37,270 nt of DNA from Moraxellaceae bacterium (GTDB lineage: Bacteria > Pseudomonadota > Gammaproteobacteria > Pseudomonadales > Moraxellaceae), in the NCBI GenBank assembly GCA_025363155.1, contig JANYEL010000161.1, forward strand, positions 1 to 37,270. Direction: 5' to 3'. Under the pieces are notes generated by a model that worked only from the letters and a program-made list of their open reading frames with translations, did not search any database and was not told the DNA's origin. A program made the position numbers and the translations under genes. Shown in pieces: positions 17,260 through 24,675 of the stretch (position 1 is its first letter; every line of letters starts with the position of its first letter).

Positions 17260-19052
17260 TGCGATCGTTTGATCCAAATGAGCAACCACGATTATCTGCC
17301 AATGATGCAATTAGCCAGATAGCCCAGTCGTATGGTGTTGTTATACCTTTACTTTCAAATAGTTCTGTTGGTGCACCTGTTCATAATATGAGAGCCGCCT
17401 TCCTTGCGGGTCTAGCTGAAGGCATGGAAAAAGCTTTATGTATTTTACAAAATGGTGAAGAACCTGTTCCGCTAGACTATCGCGATTTTGTCCATAATAC
17501 ATATCACCCAGACGATATAAATGAACATATTGCTGAATTTGCTTCACGAATAGCCGAAGCATTCCAAGAGGAGTCAAATTTAGATATAACATTTGAAGAG
17601 ACCTTCCTCCAATCCCTTGATCTTGGTGCAACATCCGCTGAAAACGAAATGCGCACATTAGAAAGCTATTATTTAAAAACAGATCAATTTTTAAGATCTC
17701 TTAGAGGTGAAGCTAATATTGTTGTAGGCCGCAAAGGTTCAGGGAAGTCTGCAATTTTTTTACAAGTCAGAGATAGGGAGAGAAATAAAAAAGGTAATAT
17801 TGTCCTAGATTTAAAGCCTGATGGATACAAACTAATAAAATTTAAAGAACTTATGCTTTCTTTCCTTGAGGAAGGGACTTTTCAACATACTATCATGGCG
17901 TTTTGGGAATATGTCCTACTCTTAGAGATCTGCTATAAAATCTTAGATAAGGATCGCGAACAACATAAACATGATGAAAGCTTATATGAGCCTTATCGGA
18001 ATCTTGTTAACTTGTATCATACTGAAGGTTACGACACTGAAGGCGACTTCTCCGAAAGAATGGGAACCCTAATGGAGAAAATATCGACTGAGTATCAAGC
18101 CAGACATGGTAATGAAACCAATGTCAGACTTTCTATGGCAAATCTTACAGAAATGCTTTATTGCCATGATGTAAAAAACTTAACGTTGCAAGTTATTAAC
18201 TATATGAAGAATAAAGAGACTTGTTGGTTACTATTCGACAATCTTGATAAAGGGTGGCCAACCTCGGGTTTGAATCACGAAGACCTTCTAATGATAAGGG
18301 CGTTAATTGATGCTACAAAAAAGATAGAGCGTCAATTTAGCAGAGCCAATATAAATGTACATACGATCCTGTTTCTCCGAAATGATGTTTATGAGTTATT
18401 AGTTAAAGAAACATCTGATAGAGGTAAAGAAGCTAGTGTATTACTTGATTGGACTGACCCCGATTTACTGAGAGAATTAGTTCGATTAAGGGTTATATCC
18501 AACAACTTATGTAGCGATAGCCCCTTTTATGCTTTATGGTCAAAAATATTTGTAAGTCACTATTACGGGGAAGAAAGCTCTCAATACTTAATTGAAAGGT
18601 CATTAATGAGACCTAGATTTCTATTAAACCTAATTAGTCAATGTAAAAGTTTTGCTATCAATTTAAATCATGAGCTAATTTCCGAAGGAGATATTTTAAA
18701 AGGTTTGGCCGCATACTCTACTGACTTGTTAACTGATATTGGCTATGAAATAAACGACGTAGCGAATGTAGATGATATTTTGTATGCGTTTATTGGCAGT
18801 CAATCCGAGTTAACACACGAAGAAATATGCTCCATACTCATTGCTTTTGGAGTTTCAGATACTTCTTGTCAGAAAATATTTGAGCTTTTATTGTGGTACG
18901 GTTTTCTTGGATTAATGATTGATGACGAAGCAAAATATATTTATAACTTTAATTATAGTATGAAGCTTGTTGTTGGAGTAATTAAAAAAAGCCCTAATAT
19001 CTGCTATATCATTAATCCAGCCTTTTGGCCTGCATTAATGATAAAAAACTAA
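17259..19052 (+). CDS. P-loop ATPase (Sll1717-like) with N-terminal TIR/deoxyribosyltransferase-like domain
   Basis: Starting at the ATG that overlaps the previous stop, the protein has 597 residues. Residues 1-90 look like a second Rossmann-type domain (GVVIPLLS, then HNMRAAFLAGLAEGMEKALCI) in which the glutamate of the first gene's signature is replaced. The ATPase has Walker A GRKGSGKS (157-164), Walker B WLLFDNLD (323-330) and a sensor-like LFLRNDVYE (371-379). WTDPDLLRELVRLR and PRFLLNLI follow, as in the Sll1717-type family of STAND/KAP-like ATPases. The C-terminal 80 residues (LTHEEICSILIAFGVSD onward) resemble a winged helix. No membrane segments. It likely senses or gates the effector encoded upstream; the trigger is unknown. 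It ends at a strong terminator. Confidence 0.72.
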   Translation: MRSFDPNEQPRLSANDAISQIAQSYGVVIPLLSNSSVGAPVHNMRAAFLAGLAEGMEKALCILQNGEEPVPLDYRDFVHNTYHPDDINEHIAEFASRIAEAFQEESNLDITFEETFLQSLDLGATSAENEMRTLESYYLKTDQFLRSLRGEANIVVGRKGSGKSAIFLQVRDRERNKKGNIVLDLKPDGYKLIKFKELMLSFLEEGTFQHTIMAFWEYVLLLEICYKILDKDREQHKHDESLYEPYRNLVNLYHTEGYDTEGDFSERMGTLMEKISTEYQARHGNETNVRLSMANLTEMLYCHDVKNLTLQVINYMKNKETCWLLFDNLDKGWPTSGLNHEDLLMIRALIDATKKIERQFSRANINVHTILFLRNDVYELLVKETSDRGKEASVLLDWTDPDLLRELVRLRVISNNLCSDSPFYALWSKIFVSHYYGEESSQYLIERSLMRPRFLLNLISQCKSFAINLNHELISEGDILKGLAAYSTDLLTDIGYEINDVANVDDILYAFIGSQSELTHEEICSILIAFGVSDTSCQKIFELLLWYGFLGLMIDDEAKYIYNFNYSMKLVVGVIKKSPNICYIINPAFWPALMIKN

Positions 19053-19094
19053 ATAATGTGTTTTTTCAATTAAACTCTTGTGTGACAAAGCAAG

Positions 19095-19120
19095 AAAAGC
19101 CACTCAACCGAGCGGCTTTT
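19095..19120 (+). terminator. Rho-independent terminator of the ATPase gene
   Basis: AAAAGCC (19095-19101) pairs with GGCTTTT (19114-19120), with an inner CTC/GAG pair, and the stem ends in TTTT. A nearly identical hairpin lies at 20629-20654. Confidence 0.75.
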
Positions 19121-19203
19121 CTATATGACTACCCAGAACTAACGCTTATGCGCGGAATTAAACTCAAGGAAACAGCCCGAACAATCTTATTTAAAACAAA
19201 AAA

Positions 19204-19227
19204 ATACCCACCTTTTTCGGTGGGTAT
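19204..19227 (-). terminator. Rho-independent terminator of alkane monooxygenase copy 2
   Basis: ATACCCACC (19204-19212) pairs perfectly with GGTGGGTAT (19219-19227). The A-rich run to its left is the U-tract for minus-strand transcripts, and it lies 25 bases after the alkB stop. Confidence 0.85.
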
Positions 19228-19251
19228 CTTCAGAAGTAAAAGACTTACAAA

Positions 19252-20472
19252 TTACGCCTCTGCTTTTTCTTCTAATTGCTGATCCACAACACCATATTTA
19301 GCAAATAAACGAGCACGTGCTTTTACATGCACATTGGCTTTATTCAAATCACCTTTATAATTATCCACAACTTTCTGATCCATCAGCTTGAACCACCAGC
19401 TCGGAATAATCGCTGGCAAGAGCAATGACGCATAACCTGCGGGTAATTGAGGAACATCTTCAAAATGACGTAACGCTTGGAATGAACGCGTAGGGAATGC
19501 ATGGTGATCCGAATGACGTTGCAACTGATATAAGAACAGATTGGTAACCATGCTGTTATTGTTCCAGCTATGCTCAGGCATCGTCCGCTCATATTTACCA
19601 TTGTCCAGCTTTTGACGCTTCAAACCATAATGTTCAAGGTAATTGATCACCTCAAACAAAGTAAAGCCATACACCGCCTGCGTCGCCATAAAAGGAATCA
19701 CGCGACGACCAAACACTGCAATCATCGTTGCATGAAATGCACCAGCCATCGCCCATCCCTGCAACAACTCATTGTCGAGTGACCACCAGCCTTTGCCACG
19801 ACGCTCAAGACGTTTTGTTTCAATTTCAATAGCTGATTTAAAGCTGCCAATGACAGTACGTGGCCAGAATTGCCAGAAGGTCTCACCCATTTGTGAAGAT
19901 GCTGGATCTTCAGGCGTCGCAACACGACGATGATGACCATAAGGATGTTCGACACGGAAATGAACATAACCCGTTGGCAACAACGCCAAGTGTGATAAAT
20001 AGTGATAGACCTTTTCTGATTTATGGCTCAATTCATGCGCAGTATTGAGCGCAATACCATTCACCGCACCCACAGACATGCCCAAAAGAATCTGGTCTAC
20101 TAATGGAGTCCCTTTACGGCTCGCTGCGTAAGCACCTACAACGGTTGTCAGATATTGCAACGGAATATACGCTTTTACGATGCGCATGTAATAGGGATCT
20201 TGCTCAAGCTGTTTAATCGCTTCTTCTGGATGGTTTTCTGCATCTGCACCCACCATCTTATCAATCAATGGAATAACACCATGCAGCATGATTGGACCGA
20301 AAGCTGCCATAAAACGAAGTTTTTTAGGAGCAACTGCATATCCTGTTGCTGCAACCAACCCAATTAATGGTAACGCAGGGCTCAGTAACCACATATAACG
20401 TTTTGGATCTTTATGCTTTGGTGCATAGTCTGACTGCTGCTTCAGCATCGCAATCGGGGTGTTGGCATTCAT
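19252..20472 (-). CDS. Alkane 1-monooxygenase (AlkB/AlkM family), copy 2
   Basis: The 406-residue membrane di-iron hydroxylase has the same histidine boxes as copy 1: HELSH (146-150), EHPYGHH with RRVATPEDPAS (from 175), EHYGLKR and QRHSDHHA. Long blocks are identical to copy 1, for example GHHRRVATPEDPASS and PRTVIGSFKSAIEIETKRL, so the two are paralogues. The start is the ATG at 20472 (MNANTPIAML), with GGAG about ten bases upstream. Unlike copy 1 it has no adjacent regulator or rubredoxin and the AlkR-like repeats are not seen upstream, so it may be induced differently or prefer another chain length. It would draw on the rubredoxin at 5114. Confidence 0.93.
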   Translation of the reverse strand: MNANTPIAMLKQQSDYAPKHKDPKRYMWLLSPALPLIGLVAATGYAVAPKKLRFMAAFGPIMLHGVIPLIDKMVGADAENHPEEAIKQLEQDPYYMRIVKAYIPLQYLTTVVGAYAASRKGTPLVDQILLGMSVGAVNGIALNTAHELSHKSEKVYHYLSHLALLPTGYVHFRVEHPYGHHRRVATPEDPASSQMGETFWQFWPRTVIGSFKSAIEIETKRLERRGKGWWSLDNELLQGWAMAGAFHATMIAVFGRRVIPFMATQAVYGFTLFEVINYLEHYGLKRQKLDNGKYERTMPEHSWNNNSMVTNLFLYQLQRHSDHHAFPTRSFQALRHFEDVPQLPAGYASLLLPAIIPSWWFKLMDQKVVDNYKGDLNKANVHVKARARLFAKYGVVDQQLEEKAEA

Positions 20473-20628
20473 TAGGCGTCGCTCCATACTTCATCATCTA
20501 TATTCTTGAGCTATGATTCTACAAAGCGATATATACAACCAGTCTAAATCGTCCAAAAAATCTATGTGAAACGCTAAAAATCGTTGTTATCAGCTTAAAT
20601 TTGTTATTTACCAACTTGAGCACAACAA

Positions 20629-20654
20629 AAAAGCCACTCAACTGAGCGGCTTTT
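20629..20654 (-). terminator. Terminator downstream of the PRC-barrel gene
   Basis: AAAAGCC (20629-20635) pairs with GGCTTTT (20648-20654), with inner CTCA/TGAG. The A-run on the left gives a U-tract for the minus-strand gene ending at 20681. Confidence 0.75.
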
Positions 20655-20680
20655 CTTTCTTATAACTAGGTTTCCCTAAA

Positions 20681-21082
20681 CTATCGCTTAACAGCGTACT
20701 TAAACTCAGGGACACTTTTCAATGACTCTTTCGTCACACCCGTAACCACAAACTTCTCACCGTGTTGCGCAAAATGATTAATCGAAATCGCTACATCATG
20801 CTTAGCAACTCCCAAGAAACCACCCGCACCGATAATCGCATATGAAATCTGCTTATCAGGCGCAATCACGATATCGTCGATCACACCGATTTTTTCGTTG
20901 CGCTCATTGAACACCGTCTTGCCGATGATTTGCTTTTTCGCGCTCCAGCCCGTCACAACTTGGCTCAGCTCACCAGAAGAAATCGGTTGAACACCCACCA
21001 CCTCAGCAGGATTATTGGCCATTGCCACTGCTGGAACTAAAAGCACGCTGCTCGTCAGTAATACAATCATTGAATTTTTCAT
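20681..21082 (-). CDS. Exported PRC-barrel domain protein
   Basis: The 133-residue protein starts at ATG 21082 (MKNSMIVLLTSS), with GGAG eight bases upstream. The first 22 residues form a signal peptide ending VAMA-NNPAEV. Residues about 48-115 form a PRC-barrel: IIGKTVFNERNEKIGVIDD, then PDKQISYAIIGAGGFLG and KHDVAIS. Similar periplasmic PRC-barrel proteins are common in Proteobacteria and often sit with stress genes, but no reaction is known for them. It lies 124 bases downstream of the CsbD gene on the same strand. Confidence 0.8.
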   Translation of the reverse strand: MKNSMIVLLTSSVLLVPAVAMANNPAEVVGVQPISSGELSQVVTGWSAKKQIIGKTVFNERNEKIGVIDDIVIAPDKQISYAIIGAGGFLGVAKHDVAISINHFAQHGEKFVVTGVTKESLKSVPEFKYAVKR

Positions 21083-21205
21083 TTGATACTCCAAAATTTT
21101 TTCTAATGAATCATGAAACGATATAAAAGGTCTTTCTTGAAAAGTTATCGCCTCTCAAGAAAGAGTCGATCAAAGACCGAAAACAAAATACGGTTAAAAG
21201 CTTGG

Positions 21206-21421
21206 CTAAACTTTCCGATCTGGGTCGTGTTTTTCCCAGAAGTCTTGGACTTGTTTATAGGCTTCTTCTTTGGTGTTGCCATATTTTTCTTGGACAACGC
21301 CGACGAGATGCTCGTGACCCGCTTCAGCTTTCTTAATGTCATCATCTGTAAGCTCTGCCCATTCGGCTTTCGCTTTAGCAACAACCTGTTTCCACTTTCC
21401 AGCGATAATATCGGTATTCAT
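21206..21421 (-). CDS. CsbD-family stress protein
   Basis: A 71-residue, highly charged protein, MNTDIIAGKWKQVVAKAKAE, containing WAELTDDDIKKAEAGHEHLVG and ending VQDFWEKHDPD. These match the CsbD/YjbJ family of small, abundant general-stress proteins of unknown biochemical role. The upstream sequence AAGGATATTGCT provides a ribosome-binding site. It is followed on the same strand by the PRC-barrel gene, so the two may form a small stress locus. Confidence 0.88.
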   Translation of the reverse strand: MNTDIIAGKWKQVVAKAKAEWAELTDDDIKKAEAGHEHLVGVVQEKYGNTKEEAYKQVQDFWEKHDPDRKV

Positions 21422-21640
21422 AGCAATATCCTTTATTCATCGAATCGTGACTTTCACACTCGCTGTGAAGTCATCGCCCAAACACAATAACAAGAAAAAC
21501 GGATTGTTTTAGGTGAGTTGTGGAGCAATGTCATGGCACTTTGCAGGACAGTCTGTGCAAGAAAAGTAAGCGCAATAGCGCAACGTAGCAGTGACGTACG
21601 CCCTACGCGCCCTTCGTGTATGCACCTAGACTTCGATGTA

Positions 21641-21685
21641 AAGACCAAAAAATCCGAACAAGGCGTTCGGCCGTGGATCAGATGA
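21641..21685. repeat. 45-base direct repeat flanking hipBA, left copy
   Basis: This copy differs from the one at 23366-23411 by about five substitutions and one indel. It contains the hairpin CCGAAC-AAGGC-GTTCGG preceded by AAAAAA, like a minus-strand terminator, but no minus-strand gene ends just to its right. The rest of 21422-21640 shows only a 90-codon minus-strand frame of low quality that spans this repeat, which I do not call. Confidence 0.7.
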
Positions 21686-21691
21686 TTAACA

Positions 21692-21803
21692 TTCCCGATC
21701 GGGAACAAATGTGCATTTCTCATTAATATTTAGACTAAAGTTACCGATCGGGAATTTTTGTTGCTTTTAGACTCATTCTGCTCAATAATTTCCCGAACGG
21801 GAA
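21692..21803. promoter_or_regulatory. Three HipB-type operators, evenly spaced
   Basis: TTCCCGATCGGGAA (21692-21705, a perfect palindrome), TTACCGATCGGGAA (21741-21754) and TTCCCGAACGGGAA (21790-21803) precede hipB. Their starts are exactly 49 bases apart each time. They are the obvious binding sites for the HipB-like protein, which would autorepress the operon. Confidence 0.8.
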
Positions 21804-21811
21804 TATTTACT

Positions 21812-22063
21812 ATGATCAGCATTCAATCTACCGCGCAGCTAGGTACAGCACTTCGTCTGACGCGTAAACAGTTAGGACTTACTCAATCTCAGTTAGCGCT
21901 AGCAGCTGGGGTTGGCATTCGTTTTGTTGTGGATGTGGAAGCGGGTAAACCGACACTGCGCTTTGAGACGGTGCTCAAAGTCATCGATGCACTGGGTGGT
22001 ACGCTGATGCTGACTGGGCTCGCTGCGCCAAGTGATATAAAGGATGATAATGATGGTACGTGA
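21812..22063 (+). CDS. hipB: HipB-like antitoxin, XRE-family HTH
   Basis: The 83-residue protein starting MISIQSTAQLGTALR has a helix-turn-helix of the Cro/XRE type (LTRKQLGLTQSQLALAAGVG, then IRFVVDVEAGKPTLRFETVLKV across the recognition and following helices). It would bind the upstream palindromes and neutralise the downstream HipA kinase. An 18-codon extension upstream (from 21758) overlaps an operator and is unlikely to be translated. Its stop overlaps the start of hipA by about ten bases, the usual coupled arrangement. Confidence 0.88.
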   Translation: MISIQSTAQLGTALRLTRKQLGLTQSQLALAAGVGIRFVVDVEAGKPTLRFETVLKVIDALGGTLMLTGLAAPSDIKDDNDGT

Positions 22064-23333
22064 GCTTGAGGTATGGCTTGGTGTGAACCATGTCGGCACG
22101 TTGTCGATTGCCAATGGACGTCGGCCAATCTTTAGCTATCGTGAAGATTGGTTAAAGCGGACGGATGCTGTGGCGCTATCCTACTCGCTACCATTACAGC
22201 CACAAGCTTTCGATGATGACCAAACACTCCCCTTTTTTGCGGGACTGTTGCCAGAAGGTCGACCCCGTGAGCTCATCGCACGACAATTTCAAGTCTCTAG
22301 ACAAAATGATTTTGCGCTGCTTGACCACCTCGGCGGTGAGTGCGCAGGCGCAGTGACATTACTTGAGCCCAGTCAGTCTTTGCCAGCGCTGATTCAAGAA
22401 ACGGATGTGCAATGGCTCCGTGATCAGGAACTCATCCAGGTACTCGATGAACTCCCCCGCCGTCCTATGTTGGCAGGAACCGATGGACTCAGACTATCGC
22501 TGGCAGGAGCGCAAGACAAACTCCCTGTCGTCGTGGATGGTGACCGAATTGGTTTACCTCTTAATGGAGCCCCCAGCTCACATATTTTAAAACCCGCCAT
22601 ATCGAGTGTGGCAGACAGCGTGACTAACGAGGGTTTTTGTCTAGCACTTGCCGAAATGCTTGGATTTAAACCCGCACGATCACGCATTCATCACGTCATG
22701 GATCGACAGTTTTTGCTCGTTGAGCGCTATGATCGGATCAAAGATAGCGCTGGGCAATTGATACGAATGCATCAGGAGGACTTCTGCCAAGCGCTGGGGG
22801 TGATGCCTGAACAGAAATATCAAAATGAAGGCGGGCCTAGTCTAGCGGATTGTTTTGAACTGCTTCGCCGTATCGCGCATCCAAGTGCAATACACGTCCT
22901 GCGCTTGTGGGATATGGTGATTTTCAATGCGCTCATCGGCAATCATGACGCGCATGGCAAAAATTTTTCGCTGCTCTATAGAGGCAACCAGTCGATCCTC
23001 GCACCTGCTTACGATCTATTATCCACTGCGGTCTATCCGAACCTAACCATCAAGATGGCGATGAAAATTGGCAGTAAATATAAGTTTACCGAAGTCGAAG
23101 CACGACATTGGGATCAGCTCGCAATCAGCTGTGGACTGTCAGTAACACAGGCACGCAAACGAATTTTGCAGTTGGCAAAGCGATTGCCAGATGCCGCACG
23201 TCAACTACAGCTAGATTTACGTTTTTCCCAGCATCCCGTGGTCAAGGAGATCGTCGAGCTGATTGAGAAACGCTCAAATCTGACCATACGGCGACTGACA
23301 CCGATGAGGTCAGAAGACGCCGCAGGGGAATGA
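22053..23333 (+). CDS. hipA: HipA-like serine/threonine kinase toxin
   Basis: The 426-residue protein matches full-length HipA, a kinase that in E. coli phosphorylates GltX and induces dormancy. Seen motifs are the N-terminal subdomain with LPFFAGLLPEGRPRE, GAQDKLPVV (152-160), the ATP-binding lysine in HILKP (Lys180), ERYDR, the catalytic loop NHDAHGKNF (Asp299, Asn304) and the metal-binding aspartate in APAYDLLST (Asp321). All appear intact, so it should be active. Starts at ATG 22050 or 22053 are both possible with AAAGGA upstream. The gene follows hipB with overlap and ends about 30 bases before the right-hand flanking repeat. Confidence 0.9.
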   Translation: MVRELEVWLGVNHVGTLSIANGRRPIFSYREDWLKRTDAVALSYSLPLQPQAFDDDQTLPFFAGLLPEGRPRELIARQFQVSRQNDFALLDHLGGECAGAVTLLEPSQSLPALIQETDVQWLRDQELIQVLDELPRRPMLAGTDGLRLSLAGAQDKLPVVVDGDRIGLPLNGAPSSHILKPAISSVADSVTNEGFCLALAEMLGFKPARSRIHHVMDRQFLLVERYDRIKDSAGQLIRMHQEDFCQALGVMPEQKYQNEGGPSLADCFELLRRIAHPSAIHVLRLWDMVIFNALIGNHDAHGKNFSLLYRGNQSILAPAYDLLSTAVYPNLTIKMAMKIGSKYKFTEVEARHWDQLAISCGLSVTQARKRILQLAKRLPDAARQLQLDLRFSQHPVVKEIVELIEKRSNLTIRRLTPMRSEDAAGE

Positions 23334-23365
23334 GAAGTCACTTTACGATTCAAATACCCATTCGG

Positions 23366-23411
23366 AAGACGAAAAAAAGCCGAACAAGGAGTTCGGTCGT
23401 GGATCACATGA
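23366..23411. repeat. Direct repeat flanking hipBA, right copy; includes desaturase terminator
   Basis: Right copy of the 45-base repeat at 21641-21685. Its hairpin CCGAAC-AAGGA-GTTCGG (23380-23396) with a run of As on the left is a plausible rho-independent terminator for the minus-strand desaturase gene that ends at 23444. Confidence 0.7.
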
Positions 23412-23443
23412 CCCAAAAGTTTACATCACGTCAACCCTACAAA

Positions 23444-24526
23444 TTAACCCGCAACGTGTTCTTCCTGTGCATAGCGATTCGCGCGGCGGAAAGTACCCAA
23501 ATCATTAAAACGCACACCCATTTCACGCATCACTTTATGAGCAACAGGTGCAGTCCATTGACGGATATAGAAAGGTTCTTTCACCACAAAATGATGGATC
23601 GCATGGGTGCTCCCGAAGTTGAAGCAGAACAATTGCATCGGAGCCAACCACCACACATTCAACACCTGACACTGTTGCATCGGATTACGCGTTTCCACAT
23701 CGCCGTAGTAATGCATGTTTGAACTGATGAAATGCAAGCAGAATGTACGCAATACTGAAGGCAACATATAAATCACTGCAAACACATCGAGGAAATGAAG
23801 CGATTGCGTAAACATGCTCGGTAATGCCACTGAATGATTTGTCGCAGCCATCACCCACAAGGTCGCATGAATCACCACCCAACCGTGGAAAGCGATGTAA
23901 TACAACTGACCTAGCGGCATATACGAGGTCAATTGCACAAAGCGCAAACGGTTCTCTTCTTTTTTATTCGCAGGGTTTTGCGATTTGATGTACGCACCAG
24001 TCGCACGCGCCATCGTGATGGGACGTAAATAAACTGCAAGCATATTGTCGCCAGTCATCAGTAAACGACGTAAGCCCCACTTCTCGCCATTGGTAATGCC
24101 ACGTTCTTCAAGATCAGACTTTGTGCCTGAAAACTTGTGATGATGCAAATGCAATTGACGACGGACAAATGGATTAATCGTACTCGCTCGTGCGATCCAA
24201 ACCGTGAGCAACATCAAGTTATTTGCCCAAGGTGTCTTACGGAAATACATCTGATGAATCAGATCATGCTCAAGCTCATGCAAAAATGAAGCGAAGATCG
24301 CAGTGATCGGTACGCATAACCACCATGCGATATTGCCACTGATATACAACCAACCGCTGGCAATCATACCCAGCAGCGAGACAATCATGATTGTAGCGCC
24401 AATGGTATTTTGATGTGCGAGCCATGTGTGTTTAAGACGAATTTCATCGCCGCGTGCCATAACCGCAGTTCTAATATATTCTGATTTTTTTGCATCAGTC
24501 ATTGTTGCAGGATTCAGTGTAGACAT
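23444..24526 (-). CDS. Membrane fatty acid desaturase-like protein
   Basis: The 360-residue integral-membrane protein has the three histidine clusters of the desaturase/hydroxylase superfamily: HELEHD (88-93 region), HLHHHK and STHAIHHF. Four to five hydrophobic segments surround them, at about 45-85, 100-115, 210-240 and 260-280. It lacks the HYG signature of AlkB and is shorter, so a fatty acyl desaturase or hydroxylase is more likely than an alkane hydroxylase. It is divergent from an AraC regulator with an Arabinose_bd-type domain, similar to pairs that control lipid desaturation in Pseudomonas and Acinetobacter. The exact bond modified is unknown. Confidence 0.82.
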   Translation of the reverse strand: MSTLNPATMTDAKKSEYIRTAVMARGDEIRLKHTWLAHQNTIGATIMIVSLLGMIASGWLYISGNIAWWLCVPITAIFASFLHELEHDLIHQMYFRKTPWANNLMLLTVWIARASTINPFVRRQLHLHHHKFSGTKSDLEERGITNGEKWGLRRLLMTGDNMLAVYLRPITMARATGAYIKSQNPANKKEENRLRFVQLTSYMPLGQLYYIAFHGWVVIHATLWVMAATNHSVALPSMFTQSLHFLDVFAVIYMLPSVLRTFCLHFISSNMHYYGDVETRNPMQQCQVLNVWWLAPMQLFCFNFGSTHAIHHFVVKEPFYIRQWTAPVAHKVMREMGVRFNDLGTFRRANRYAQEEHVAG

Positions 24527-24610
24527 AAAAATTACCTTGTTCAGCTCGTTGGAATTAGGATTTTGCGAGTGAGGTGTTGTTTACGCGTTGCCTAATTGGT
24601 TATTCATTTA

Positions 24611-24665
24611 AGAGCATGTTGCTCTATTGATGGGTGCATATTAGCGGCTTGTTGACCTGAACAAG
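24611..24665. promoter_or_regulatory. Inverted repeats between desaturase and AraC genes
   Basis: AGAGC-ATGTT-GCTCT (24611-24625) and CTTGTT-GACCTG-AACAAG (24648-24665) are two perfect inverted repeats in the divergent promoter region. The second ends 10 bases before the AraC start codon. They may be regulator sites; no direct evidence. Confidence 0.35.
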
Positions 24666-24675
24666 ATATGATCTA

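Noticed and set aside
17341-17658. 105-codon minus-strand frame inside the ATPase gene
   Set aside because: It is a shadow of the ATPase coding frame and encodes nothing recognisable.
21454-21723. 90-codon minus-strand frame upstream of hipB
   Set aside because: It runs through the flanking repeat and an operator palindrome, has no domain and is explained by those non-coding elements.
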